In this document: positions 34,370 through 43,198 of the stretch, one piece after another
Position numbering within the stretch: the stretch's first letter is position 1
Layout of the letters: every line of letters starts with the position of its first letter
From: Roseibium sp. MMSF_3412
Lineage (GTDB): Bacteria; Pseudomonadota; Alphaproteobacteria; Rhizobiales; Stappiaceae
DNA length: 64,000 bases
NCBI RefSeq assembly: GCF_030733265.1
Contig: NZ_JASHJI010000003.1
Location: forward strand, 372,001-436,000
Direction: 5' to 3'
Notes under the pieces: model-generated
Seen by the model: the letters and a program-made list of their open reading frames with translations, nothing else
Databases searched by the model: none
Told to the model about the DNA's origin: nothing
Made by a program: the position numbers and the translations under genes

Positions 34370-34987
34370 TCAGGCAGCCGCCCTTGCCCGTTCGATCGCC
34401 TTACCAAGGTCTTCTGCGGGCGTCGCTGTCAGGATGCTCGGCTGATGCCGTGTCGTGAGAACCTTTTCAATCCCGACAAGTCCGAACCACCAGTTCATGT
34501 AGGCCGAGTGAAAATCCTCACCGTATTTCTTGTCGGCCCCGGGCGCGAAAACGCCTGAACTGTAGAACACATGCGCGGTCTTGTTCTCCAGAAGACCGAA
34601 ATATCCGCGCTCCGGCTCGAAACCGAACAGAAGCCCCGGCTGCGTGATCACGTCGATATAGTGTTTCAGCTTGTAGGGAATCCCGCCGTTCCACATGGGA
34701 ATGTTGAAGACGTATTCGTCGGCGGCAATGAACCTCTGGGTAACATCCACCACCTGATCCCAGGCGCTTTTCCCGGCCGCATCCATCTCGCCGACACCGA
34801 AGAAGGACAGTTTCGCGGCATTCTTGTCGCCGTCGAACTCGGGCAGTTCTTCCTCCCAAAGAGACAAGGTGTCGACTTCAAGGGCGGCTTCCCGTTGGCT
34901 CCGCGTGTCGAGATAGGCGTTTGCCAGTTGAGCCGATTGCGAATTCGGCCCACGCGGCGACGCGTTGATGTGCAGGATCCTGGTCAT
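34370..34987 (-). CDS. azoR: FMN-dependent NADH-azoreductase AzoR
   Basis: 205 residues. N-terminus MTRILHINASPRGPNSQSAQ is the FMN loop; NIPMWNGGIPYKLKHYID and the GLLFGFEPERGYFG block near residue 120 are typical AzoR. Start ATG 34987 with AGGAG upstream. It reduces quinones and azo dyes at the expense of NADH. Divergent from a CGNR regulator at 35124, its likely controller. Confidence 0.92.
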   Translation of the reverse strand: MTRILHINASPRGPNSQSAQLANAYLDTRSQREAALEVDTLSLWEEELPEFDGDKNAAKLSFFGVGEMDAAGKSAWDQVVDVTQRFIAADEYVFNIPMWNGGIPYKLKHYIDVITQPGLLFGFEPERGYFGLLENKTAHVFYSSGVFAPGADKKYGEDFHSAYMNWWFGLVGIEKVLTTRHQPSILTATPAEDLGKAIERARAAA

Positions 34988-35014
34988 TGAAAAACTCCTG
35001 ATTTTCAAGAAAAA

Positions 35015-35061
35015 CAACTTGCAACCTTCTAAATACATATTTGACGGTTACATACAAGTTG
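35015..35061. promoter_or_regulatory. Inverted-repeat operator candidate between azoR and CGNR gene
   Basis: CAACTTG (35015-35021) and CAAGTTG (35055-35061) are perfect 7-bp inverted repeats, 33 bp apart, in the 136-bp divergent gap. The half sites flank an AT-rich core (AAATACATATTTGACGG), so they could hold a repressor dimer or tetramer. Confidence 0.4.
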
Positions 35062-35123
35062 AGCAACCTGCAAAATAGCCGTTTGGCGGTTTCAAAACCC
35101 CGTGAACACGAAAAGGAAATCGA

Positions 35124-35747
35124 TTGACTGACCCTGCAAACCCGCCGCCGATCCTGATTGCCGATCATCCGGCACTCGATTTCCTGAACACGGTTGGTGC
35201 GCCGCATGGGACCGATATCGAATGGATCGGCGACGGTCGCTCGTTGATCGATTGGATGGTCGCGGCAGGTATTTTGAGCGAGAGCCAGGCAGTGACCGCC
35301 ACAACCAAGCTGTCTGCGCAAGACCTGAACGACGCTGCCCGGCAGGCCCGGGAGCTTCGCGAGTGGTTCCGGGCGCTCGTCATCAGGCAGGACGGCGGCC
35401 CCGGCTGGCAGCTCACTGCTGAAGACCGCGAGATGGTCAATACCTTGATGTCGGCAGGGACTTATCGCTTGCGGCTGCTGCCGGGCGACACCGGGAGTGA
35501 CGGTCTTCGGCTTTCAGGCGGTTATGAAATCGAAACGGCAGAAGACATTCTCGCACCGATCGCAGAGCAGGTTTCCAGGCTGTTGGCGGACACGGAGTGC
35601 CGGCTGACCCGGAATTGCGCAGGTCCCAACTGCACATTCTGGTTCACGGACATCACGAAAAACAAGAAGCGCCGCTGGTGCGACATGAAGCTGTGCGGCA
35701 ATCGCGCCAAGACGGCCGCCTTCAGGGAACGAAAAAAGAAAGGCTGA
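35124..35747 (+). CDS. CGNR zinc-finger (ABATE-domain) transcriptional regulator
   Basis: 207 residues. The N-terminal ABATE domain shows LIADHPALDFLNTV near residue 10; the C-terminus has the CGNR zinc finger with C..PNCTFWFTDITKNKKRR then WCDMKLCGNRAKTAAFR. Members regulate stress genes. The start is TTG at 35124 with a strong AAAAGGAAAT; no ATG is near. Divergent from azoR and likely its regulator. Confidence 0.85.
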   Translation: MTDPANPPPILIADHPALDFLNTVGAPHGTDIEWIGDGRSLIDWMVAAGILSESQAVTATTKLSAQDLNDAARQARELREWFRALVIRQDGGPGWQLTAEDREMVNTLMSAGTYRLRLLPGDTGSDGLRLSGGYEIETAEDILAPIAEQVSRLLADTECRLTRNCAGPNCTFWFTDITKNKKRRWCDMKLCGNRAKTAAFRERKKKG

Positions 35748-35761
35748 GACCGGCTGAACCG

Positions 35762-37069
35762 TCAGGCCAACCCGGCAATCGCGCTGGCAAAGTCCCTGGC
35801 CGAAAACGGTTCCAGATCCTCCACACCCTCGCCGACACCGATAAAATGCACCGGCAGGCCATGCTTGGCGGCGATCGCCACCAGGATGCCGCCGCGCGCC
35901 GTGCCGTCGAGTTTGGTCATGACCAGCCCCGTCACACCGGAGACCTTGCCGAAGATCTCGACCTGGTTGAGCGCGTTCTGGCCTGTCGTTGCGTCGAGCG
36001 TCAGAAGAACGGTGTGCGGGGCTTCGGGATCGTGCTTCTTGATGACCCGGATGACTTTTTCAAGCTCGTCCATCAACTCGGCCTTGTTCTGAAGCCTTCC
36101 TGCCGTGTCGATCAGGAGAACATCGACCTGCTTTTCCTGCGCTTCCTTCATGGCGTCAAAGGCAAGCCCGGCGGCATCCGCGCCCGTATCCCGGGCGATC
36201 ACCTCTGCACCGGTCCGTTCACCCCAGATCTTGAGCTGTTCGACAGCCGCCGCCCGGAACGTATCCCCGGCGGCGAGCATGACGGTCTTGCCTTCGGCGC
36301 GCAGCTTGCGGGAGAGCTTGCCGATGGTCGTCGTCTTGCCCGTACCATTGACGCCGACCATCAGAACCACGTGCGGCTTCCTGCCGGTATCGAGATCAAG
36401 CGGCCGCGCAACCGGCTCCAGCACTTTCTCGACTTCTTCGGCAAGGATTTCCCGAACCTCTTCCGGCGAAATTTCCTTGTTGTAACGTCCGTCCGACAAA
36501 CGCTCCGTGATCGCCATCGCCGTGTCGACGCCAAGATCCGCCTGGATCAGGATATCTTCCAGCTCCTCCAGCATGGAGGCATCCAGCTTGCGCTTGGTGA
36601 AGATCGACGTGATGCCTTCAGTCAGCGATGCAGACGATCGGGAGAGCCCCTTTTTCAGCCGCTGAAACCAGGACTGCTTCGGCTCTTCCAGGGCTGGTTC
36701 CGGCACCGGCGCTGGCATTTGCACCGGCTCCGGTTCCGTGACATCTGGCGTTTCAGTCGTATCTTCCGGCTCATCGCCAAGGTCCGTGGAAAGGATCTCT
36801 TCCGGTCCGGCGTAAACCTGCGTTGGCGGCATGTCCGTGATCAATTGCGGCTCGGCCCCGATACCGAACGGCTCGGAGGGCGTGGCCATGGCCGCGACCG
36901 GTTCGACATCCATTTCAACGGACGCCGTCACATCGGCGGTGTCTTCATCTTTCCGCTCGTCGGACTCTTCCGGAGCTGAGGGTGTCTCGGCGGCGATATC
37001 CGGTTGCTCGTCCGGTTTATCCTTGCCGCCGAAGAGCCGGCCCAGAAATCCGCGTTTTTTCTCGCTCAT
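35762..37069 (-). CDS. ftsY: Signal recognition particle receptor FtsY
   Basis: 435 residues. An acidic N-terminal region (residues 10-130, long and low-complexity) precedes the NG GTPase domain: GVNGTGKTTTIGKLSRKL (P-loop) near residue 239, DTAGRLQNKAELMDEL and TKLDGTARGG. It docks the SRP-ribosome complex at the membrane. Third gene of the dapF-mtaB-ftsY set, after an 84-bp gap. Confidence 0.96.
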   Translation of the reverse strand: MSEKKRGFLGRLFGGKDKPDEQPDIAAETPSAPEESDERKDEDTADVTASVEMDVEPVAAMATPSEPFGIGAEPQLITDMPPTQVYAGPEEILSTDLGDEPEDTTETPDVTEPEPVQMPAPVPEPALEEPKQSWFQRLKKGLSRSSASLTEGITSIFTKRKLDASMLEELEDILIQADLGVDTAMAITERLSDGRYNKEISPEEVREILAEEVEKVLEPVARPLDLDTGRKPHVVLMVGVNGTGKTTTIGKLSRKLRAEGKTVMLAAGDTFRAAAVEQLKIWGERTGAEVIARDTGADAAGLAFDAMKEAQEKQVDVLLIDTAGRLQNKAELMDELEKVIRVIKKHDPEAPHTVLLTLDATTGQNALNQVEIFGKVSGVTGLVMTKLDGTARGGILVAIAAKHGLPVHFIGVGEGVEDLEPFSARDFASAIAGLA

Positions 37070-37153
37070 GAATTTGCCCTAAACTCGTCCGTCGCGCTGG
37101 CTGGCGACCGGACTGACAGCTGTCCTGATGTGAACCCGGACGCATTCTGCAGA

Positions 37154-38422
37154 TCACGCGGCCTTCGAAAGCGCTTCGCCGAGCAGATGCCGTCCGGTAT
37201 GACCGATAATTCGGGTTTCAACTATATCTCCGGCCTGCCCGCCTGCGAGTTCCACCTGTGTGAACTGCTCTGTGCGGCCAAGGCCTTCCTTTTCGATCAG
37301 CACGGGACGCACCTTGCCGACTTCGCTTGCAAGATGACGCACCAGAACGTCTTCGCCCTTGGCACGCAGACGCGCACCGCGCTCCTTGACAATGCTGCGA
37401 TCCAGCTGCGGCATCCGCGCAGCCGGTGTGCCCGGCCTTGGCGAGAACGGAAACACGTGAAGATGGGTGAGCCCGCACTCATCGACGATGCGCAGCGAGT
37501 TCTGGAACATTTCTTCCGTCTCTGTCGGGAACCCGGCAATGATGTCGGCGCCGAAAACCACGTCGGGCCGCATCCGCCTGACGTCTTCGCAAAACCGGAT
37601 CGTGTCGTCTCGAAGGTGTCTGCGCTTCATCCGTTTCAGGATAAGGTCGTCGCCGGCCTGTAGCGACAGGTGGAAATGCGGCATCAGCCGTTCGTCTTCG
37701 GCAATCACGGCCATCAGGTCTTCGTCCGCCTCGATGGAATCGATGGAGGACAGGCGCAGGCGCTTCAGCTCGGGCACCATCTTCAGGATCTTGGCTGTCA
37801 GCGTTCCAAGTTTCGGCGTACCCGGCAGGTCCGCGCCGTAAGAGGTGATGTCGACGCCGGTCAGGACAATTTCATTGTAGCCGTTGCCCACGAGCCGTTT
37901 GATCTGATCGATGACCACGCCCATCGGCACCGAACGGGAATTTCCGCGGCCATAGGGAATGATGCAGAAAGTGCAGCGGTGATCGCAGCCGTTCTGGACC
38001 TGGACGAAAGCGCGGGCGCGTCCGGTGAGCCCGTCAATCAGGTGGCCGGCCGTTTCCTCGACACTCATGATGTCGTTGACGCGAACCTTTTCACTTTCCG
38101 AAATGCCGAAGGCGACCACATCCTGGTAGGATTTGCGCTCAAGCTTTTCCGTGTTCCCGAGCACCAGGTCGACCTCTGCCATGGCGGAAAAGGTTTCGGT
38201 TTCCGTTTGCGCGGCGCAACCGGTCACGATCACGCGCGCATCGGGATTGTCGCGTTTGGCCTTGCGAACGGCCTGGCGCGCCTGGCGCACGGCTTCATTG
38301 GTCACGGCGCAGGTGTTGATCAGGATCGCGTCCTTGAGCCCGGCCGCTTCCGCTTCGCGCTTCATGACTTCCGACTCGTAGGAATTGAGCCGGCAGCCGA
38401 ATGTCACCACGTCAACGCTCAT
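37154..38422 (-). CDS. mtaB: tRNA (t6A37) methylthiotransferase MtaB
   Basis: 422-residue radical-SAM enzyme that adds a methylthio group to t6A37 of tRNA. N-terminal UPF0004 cysteines: FGCRLNSYES, INTCAVTNEAV, VTGCAAQ; the radical-SAM triad is in GCDHRCTFCIIPYGRGNSRS near residue 148. The start ATG at 38422 overlaps the dapF stop as ATGA; the frame extends upstream without family similarity. Confidence 0.95.
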   Translation of the reverse strand: MSVDVVTFGCRLNSYESEVMKREAEAAGLKDAILINTCAVTNEAVRQARQAVRKAKRDNPDARVIVTGCAAQTETETFSAMAEVDLVLGNTEKLERKSYQDVVAFGISESEKVRVNDIMSVEETAGHLIDGLTGRARAFVQVQNGCDHRCTFCIIPYGRGNSRSVPMGVVIDQIKRLVGNGYNEIVLTGVDITSYGADLPGTPKLGTLTAKILKMVPELKRLRLSSIDSIEADEDLMAVIAEDERLMPHFHLSLQAGDDLILKRMKRRHLRDDTIRFCEDVRRMRPDVVFGADIIAGFPTETEEMFQNSLRIVDECGLTHLHVFPFSPRPGTPAARMPQLDRSIVKERGARLRAKGEDVLVRHLASEVGKVRPVLIEKEGLGRTEQFTQVELAGGQAGDIVETRIIGHTGRHLLGEALSKAA

Positions 38423-39327
38423 GAGGCTTCTCCGGCCTCGACAACATCCCCGGATCCCGTCTTGCGCCACTGCAGCGTGTCCAGATCGACTTCGCCTTCG
38501 AATTCGACTTCCGTCAATCCGGTCATCAGCACGTGATTGTCGCTTTCGCGCCACTCGATACCGATCGGACCGCCCGGCAGGTGTACGGTCGTTTTGCGGC
38601 CCGTCTTGCTGTCACGCGCCGCCGCGACGCCAACCGCGCAGGCAGCCGTGCCGCAGGCCAGCGTCAGGCCGACACCGCGCTCCCAGACCTTCAGCCGGAT
38701 CTGGTCCTCGCCGAACACATGCGCGAGCGATATGTTGGCGCCTTCGGGGAAAATCGGATGATGTTCGAGCAAGGGGCCAAACCGCTCCAGCTCATATCCC
38801 TCGACATCATCGACCCAGAAAATCGCATGGGGATTGCCCATGTTGACGGCAGCCGGCGTGTGCAGGACAGGGTCGTCGATCGGGCCGATCTGCAACTCGA
38901 TGGCACGCGTATCCGCAAACTCTTCGGCCAGCGGGATCTCTTCCCAGCCGAGCCGGGGAGCGCCCATGTCGACCGTCACATTGCGCGGTCCCGGGCTGTC
39001 GAAGGCGTGCAGAAGCCCGGCACTCGTCTCGATGGTCACGAGGTCCTTGCCGACCTCTTCCATCAAAAGGCGCCCGATGCACCGGGTCGCGTTGCCGCAG
39101 GCCGAGACTTCACCGCCATTCTGGTTGTGAATGCGCATGAAGGCATCAACCCCGAGCGGTGACCGCTCAACGGTGATCATCTGGTCGAATCCGATGCCGT
39201 GTTCCCGGTCGCCCAGCTTGGCAATGACGTCACCGGACAACCGCAACGGCTGCTCGCGCGCATCCCAGACAACGAAATCGTTGCCTAGTCCATTCATCTT
39301 CAAAAAGGGCCTGGTTTCAGACGCCAT
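38419..39327 (-). CDS. dapF: Diaminopimelate epimerase
   Basis: 302 residues. It interconverts LL- and meso-diaminopimelate for lysine and peptidoglycan. Both catalytic cysteines are present, in SACGNATRC near residue 77 and in LACGTAACAVG near residue 226. First gene of the dapF-mtaB-ftsY unit; the ATGA overlap couples it to mtaB. Confidence 0.96.
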   Translation of the reverse strand: MASETRPFLKMNGLGNDFVVWDAREQPLRLSGDVIAKLGDREHGIGFDQMITVERSPLGVDAFMRIHNQNGGEVSACGNATRCIGRLLMEEVGKDLVTIETSAGLLHAFDSPGPRNVTVDMGAPRLGWEEIPLAEEFADTRAIELQIGPIDDPVLHTPAAVNMGNPHAIFWVDDVEGYELERFGPLLEHHPIFPEGANISLAHVFGEDQIRLKVWERGVGLTLACGTAACAVGVAAARDSKTGRKTTVHLPGGPIGIEWRESDNHVLMTGLTEVEFEGEVDLDTLQWRKTGSGDVVEAGEAS

Positions 39328-39479
39328 ACCGGGTGCACTTCATTCACGTTGTTGAAAAACCGATCGGCTTTTTGCGATCCGGCGCCTTATATGGCGGAAA
39401 ACGCGGGAAATTACCAGTGGGTGACCGTTTCAGACCTGCCATGCATCCTGCGCCGGAGTCCCGGGGTCGTGGCCATACG

Positions 39480-40373
39480 CTAAAGTTGCGCTGCCTTGAA
39501 CGTGTCGCAGGCATCGATCGCCCCGGCATCAAACCCTTTCCTGAACCATCTGGCCCTTTGTTCGGAGGTGCCGTGATTGAAACTTTCCGGAACGACATAA
39601 CCTTGCGCCTCGAGCTGAAGCGTGTCGTCGCCGATCCGGCTGGCCGCATTGAGCGCTTCTTCTATATCGCCGGCCTCGACAAACCCCTGCTGCCGGGCGG
39701 CATAATGAGCCCAGATACCGGCAAAGCAGTCCGCCTGCAATTCCACCCGCACCGACAGGGCATTGGCTTCCGTCTTGCTCAGGGTGCGGCGGATCTTGTG
39801 AAACTCCGGCAAGATCCCGAGAACGTTCTGGATGTGATGCCCGACCTCGTGCGCCAGAACATAGGCCTGTGCGAAGTCGCCGGGCGCATTGAGCTGATCG
39901 GCAAGCTGCCGGTAGAAGGACAGATCGATGTAAAGCTTGTCGTCCGCCCCGCAATAAAACGGACCTGTCGCGGCACTGGCATAGCCGCATGCGGACGAAA
40001 CGGACCCTGTAAACAGAACCAGCGTCGGCTCCGGATAGTCGCCACCAAGTTCGGAAAAAATGCTGCTCCATGTATCTTCCGTGTCGGCGAGAATGACGGA
40101 AACGAACTCGGCCGTCTCATCGTTGGCCGCCGGTTGCGGCGCTTGCGACTGGATATCGGGCACATAAGATCCGCCGTCATCGAGCTGGCTGAGCACGGTC
40201 AGGGGATTGATACCCATCAGCCACGCGACACCGACCACGATGACAAGTCCGGTCAGCCCGATTCCGCCGCCGGTGCGCGCGCGCCGGCTGCCGGGGACAC
40301 GAAGACGCCGGCGGTGGCTCCTGCCCCGCCTGTCATCGATATTGCTGCTGCCGCGGCGGCCTTTCCAGCGCAT
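39480..40373 (-). CDS. ypfJ: Neutral zinc metallopeptidase (YpfJ family)
   Basis: 297-residue membrane-anchored protein. The N-terminus MRWKGRRGSSNIDDRRG is the family start, so I place it at 40373. One membrane helix follows near residues 35-55, then the zinc site HEVGHHIQNVLG near residue 168 and the VELQADCFAGIWAHYA block with the third ligand. Proteolytic target unknown. The ATG at 40406 would add 11 residues. Confidence 0.9.
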   Translation of the reverse strand: MRWKGRRGSSNIDDRRGRSHRRRLRVPGSRRARTGGGIGLTGLVIVVGVAWLMGINPLTVLSQLDDGGSYVPDIQSQAPQPAANDETAEFVSVILADTEDTWSSIFSELGGDYPEPTLVLFTGSVSSACGYASAATGPFYCGADDKLYIDLSFYRQLADQLNAPGDFAQAYVLAHEVGHHIQNVLGILPEFHKIRRTLSKTEANALSVRVELQADCFAGIWAHYAARQQGFVEAGDIEEALNAASRIGDDTLQLEAQGYVVPESFNHGTSEQRARWFRKGFDAGAIDACDTFKAAQL

Positions 40374-40452
40374 GACCCCGTTTCCATTCCGTTGCCCCTG
40401 CGTCATCAATATCAGACGGCACGGTTAAACGGTATGTCAAAAGCGCCGGCAC

Positions 40453-41031
40453 CTAAGGCCTGATTTCCATCCGCGAGCCGGGTGCCACATTTTCCAGCAA
40501 CAGGCGCATATGCTTCGGCGAAACAGCAACACAGCCTTCCGTCGGCGCATAGGTTTCGCGCGCAATGTGAAAGAAGATGGCGCTGCCGCGTCCCTTGACG
40601 GCCGGAAACATGTTGCAGTCAAGCACCACGACGACATCGTAAAGCCGGTCATCCCGCCACATTTTTTCGTGACTTGCAGGGAAGGGGCATTTGACCGGGC
40701 GATTGTACAGACGATGCCCGGGGTCATCGCACCAGCCGGCATCCGGCGTAAGCGGTTCAAGCGGCAGGACCGTCCTTGGCGGTCGCCCCTTGTCCGGGCG
40801 GTAAAAGACATGAAGGAGCTCAAACGAACCCAACGGTGTTGCCCCGTCGCCTTCTTTCTTCCGGGCGATCACGCCCGATCTCCCCAGAGCACACGGAACC
40901 GTGATCGAACCAAGCCGGATAATTCCTTTGGTCCGGTCGCGCGGCAGGGGTCTTACGTCCAGTGTTTCCGCCGGTTTGCCCGAATTAAGCATGATTTGGG
41001 TTCCCGCCCTGCCATTGCCGATTGAAGACAT
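40453..41031 (-). CDS. L,D-transpeptidase (YkuD) domain protein
   Basis: 192 residues from the ATG at 41031; the ATG at 40992 gives 179 residues and may be the true start, as neither has a strong ribosome site. The YkuD pattern is visible: ITVPCALGRSGVIARKKEGD near residue 45, DATPLGSF-type motif, then HIARETYAPTEGCVAVS near residue 160 with the catalytic Cys. The TEGCVAV site replaces the more common SHGCVR. No signal peptide is seen. Confidence 0.75.
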   Translation of the reverse strand: MSSIGNGRAGTQIMLNSGKPAETLDVRPLPRDRTKGIIRLGSITVPCALGRSGVIARKKEGDGATPLGSFELLHVFYRPDKGRPPRTVLPLEPLTPDAGWCDDPGHRLYNRPVKCPFPASHEKMWRDDRLYDVVVVLDCNMFPAVKGRGSAIFFHIARETYAPTEGCVAVSPKHMRLLLENVAPGSRMEIRP

Positions 41032-41184
41032 TGATAAACCAGACCTAAACCCCGCGTGAAGAAGAATTGACGAATGCCTGCTTGTGCGGCGAGTATTTCC
41101 CACGCACATAGAGGCAGGAACACGCATGTGACGTATGCACAAGTTGGCGTGATCAATTGAAGACACTTGGCGAGGACCGCACCC

Positions 41185-41868
41185 ATGACCGCCCGCACGA
41201 TCTTGATTGTCGATGATGATACCGAACTGCGCGAAGCGCTCGTCGAACAGCTTTCCCTCTACGACGAGTTCGAAACCATCCAGGCGGATTCGGCGACATC
41301 CGGCATCGGTCTTGCCAAGGACGAACATGTCGATCTTCTTCTCATGGATGTCGGCCTTCCGGATATTGATGGAAGGGAAGCCGTCAAGCTCCTGCGCAAG
41401 AACGGATTCAAGGCGCCCATTATCATGCTGACCGGTCATGACGGTGACAGCGACACCATTCTGGGTCTGGAAGCCGGCGCGAACGACTACGTCACCAAGC
41501 CATTCAAGTTTGCGGTTCTGCTGGCGCGTGTCCGCGCCCATCTGCGTCAGCACGAGCAGAGCGAGGACGCAACCTTCGCAATCGGCCGTTACTCCTTCCG
41601 TCCCGCAGCCAAGGTGATGCAGGACGACGCCGGCAGCAAGGTCAGGCTGACGGAAAAGGAAACCTCCATATTGAAGTTTCTCTACCGCGCCGGAGAAAAA
41701 CCGGTCACACGAGATGTCCTCCTTCATGAAGTGTGGGGCTACAATTCAGGTGTCACGACACACACGCTGGAAACGCACATTTACCGCCTCAGGCAGAAAA
41801 TCGAGCGCGATCCGTCCAATGCCGAACTTCTGGTGACAGAAGCCGGTGGATATAAGCTTGTGCCCTGA
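41185..41868 (+). CDS. OmpR/PhoB-type response regulator
   Basis: 227 residues. Receiver domain with the acidic pair DDD near residue 11, the phospho-acceptor Asp in LLLMDVGLPDIDG, and the conserved Lys in VTKPFKF; then a winged-helix DNA-binding domain with VWGYNSGVTTHTLETHIYRL. No histidine kinase gene is nearby. GAGGA precedes the ATG. It is followed 25 bp later by a cyclic-nucleotide-binding protein, forming a compact pair. Confidence 0.93.
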   Translation: MTARTILIVDDDTELREALVEQLSLYDEFETIQADSATSGIGLAKDEHVDLLLMDVGLPDIDGREAVKLLRKNGFKAPIIMLTGHDGDSDTILGLEAGANDYVTKPFKFAVLLARVRAHLRQHEQSEDATFAIGRYSFRPAAKVMQDDAGSKVRLTEKETSILKFLYRAGEKPVTRDVLLHEVWGYNSGVTTHTLETHIYRLRQKIERDPSNAELLVTEAGGYKLVP

Positions 41869-41893
41869 CCGCTATTCAGCGTAAATCTTGGGC

Positions 41894-42400
41894 ATGAGCC
41901 TTGCCCAAGACATTGCGATTCTCAGACAAATACCGATGCTCTCGGATTTCCAGGACGACCAGCTGCGGCTGCTCGCCTTCAGCGCCGAGAGCATGGACTA
42001 TCATGACGGACAGCGCCTCTTCGAAGAAAATGAGCGCGCTGACGGCGGTCTTGTCATTACGAACGGAACCGTTGTCCTTCTGAAGAAGAACGAGGACAGT
42101 TTTGAGGAAGTCGACCGCGTTGGCGCAGGCACGCTTATTGGTCAGACAGCGCTCCTGACCGAGAGCAGGCGGCCCTGCCGTGCCGACGCCGTTGGCAAGG
42201 TCAGCATCATCCGGATACGCCGCGCGCTCTTCAAGCGCATGATCCAGGAATACCCCGAGCTTGCCCGCCGGCTGTTCGAACAGCATTCGCTGAAATACCG
42301 CACCACGATTGCGGCCTTGCGGCCGATCGGTGAAAAGATGGCGGAGCTGGAACAGCTTAACGCCGAACGGCGTCTTCAGGATGATGCCAAGGGCGAGTAA
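41894..42400 (+). CDS. Cyclic nucleotide-binding domain protein
   Basis: 168-residue CAP-like sensor domain (LRLLAFSAESMDYHDGQRLF, then the GGLVITNGTVVLLKK and GTLIGQTALLTESRRPCRA blocks) followed by a helical tail, with no DNA-binding helix-turn-helix. It could sense cAMP or cGMP, but the phosphate-binding cassette is partly degenerate. The ATG at 41894 follows the TTG at 41888. Runs with the upstream response regulator. Confidence 0.75.
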   Translation: MSLAQDIAILRQIPMLSDFQDDQLRLLAFSAESMDYHDGQRLFEENERADGGLVITNGTVVLLKKNEDSFEEVDRVGAGTLIGQTALLTESRRPCRADAVGKVSIIRIRRALFKRMIQEYPELARRLFEQHSLKYRTTIAALRPIGEKMAELEQLNAERRLQDDAKGE

Positions 42401-42553
42401 CCTTGCCGGCTTTTGAACGGGCTTCGCGCGTTCAGGCGTCCCGCCACGTTGCCAAAGTTTAAGGTTCCCGCCGGTTCGCTGCCACAATTCGTTCCCACCT
42501 CCCGTTCAACCGCTCCTCACGGAGCGTCCCTGAACCGAGAGGAGATGAATGAC

Positions 42554-43045
42554 ATGATGAAGACCCTGCTTCCCGCCGCCGTCCTGGCAGGTGCGCTGAC
42601 CGCTGCACCGGTGGCTTTTGCCGCAAACACCGACACCACTGCGATGGAAGGCACATACCTTCTGGTGCAACCGAATGAAAGCCAGCGGCTGCTCGCGCTC
42701 AATCCCGGCGGCTCCGTCAGTCTCGTCAGCCAGGGCCAGCAGGTCCGCGGCTACACGTCCGGTCTCGGAACCTGGGAAATGACAGGCCCAGACAGCGCCC
42801 GCGCGGCGATTATCGACTTCAACGACCCGGCCCGCGAAAGCGACAGCAACGGTGCTTCCAAGATCGTTTACGACTTGAATTTTTCCGGAGAGAACAACGG
42901 CCGTTTTGCAAGCGTGACCGGCAGCTTCACCGGCAAGGCCTTTGCCAAGGGACAAAACCCGCTGGCGGACGATGCCAAGCCCAGCCGCAGATTTGCCAAC
43001 CAGTTCGATGGCACGCGCTTGACCGTGAACCAGGGCGTTTTCTGA
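42554..43045 (+). CDS. Secreted hypothetical protein
   Basis: 163 residues from ATG 42554 (GAGAGGAG 9 bp upstream) with a Sec signal peptide (MKTLLPAAVLAGALTAAPVA) and predicted beta-rich mature part (GTYLLVQPNESQRLLALNP, GSFTGKAFAKGQNPL). No recognised domain. A long hairpin starts 10 bp after the stop. Confidence 0.65.
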   Translation: MMKTLLPAAVLAGALTAAPVAFAANTDTTAMEGTYLLVQPNESQRLLALNPGGSVSLVSQGQQVRGYTSGLGTWEMTGPDSARAAIIDFNDPARESDSNGASKIVYDLNFSGENNGRFASVTGSFTGKAFAKGQNPLADDAKPSRRFANQFDGTRLTVNQGVF

Positions 43046-43054
43046 TCCATCCGG

Positions 43055-43110
43055 CCGGCAGCTCCATTCAGCCATGCGTTTCTGCACTTGCGCGATGGCG
43101 GAGCTGCCGG
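43055..43110 (+). other. Long stem-loop between secreted-protein gene and SIS gene
   Basis: CCGGCAGCTCC (43055-43065) and GGAGCTGCCGG (43100-43110) are a perfect 11-bp stem, enclosing a second pairing GCCAT/ATGGC (43071-43075 and 43095-43099). A smaller GGAGAC/GTCTCC hairpin follows near 43109-43133. There is no T-run, so it is either a weak terminator or a structured 5' leader of the SIS gene at 43199. Confidence 0.5.
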
Positions 43111-43198
43111 AGACTGGACAAATCCCCTGTCTCCTGCAATCAGGAACGGGAGCCCGCCGTCTTTTTGAGCGGGGACATTTCATGGGAGGACCGGCGAC

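Noticed and set aside
39355..39375. AAAAACCGATCGGCTTTTT near-palindrome upstream of dapF
   Set aside because: The short stem with A and T flanks lies in the dapF promoter region, and no gene ends just upstream on the plus strand, so calling it a terminator was not supported.
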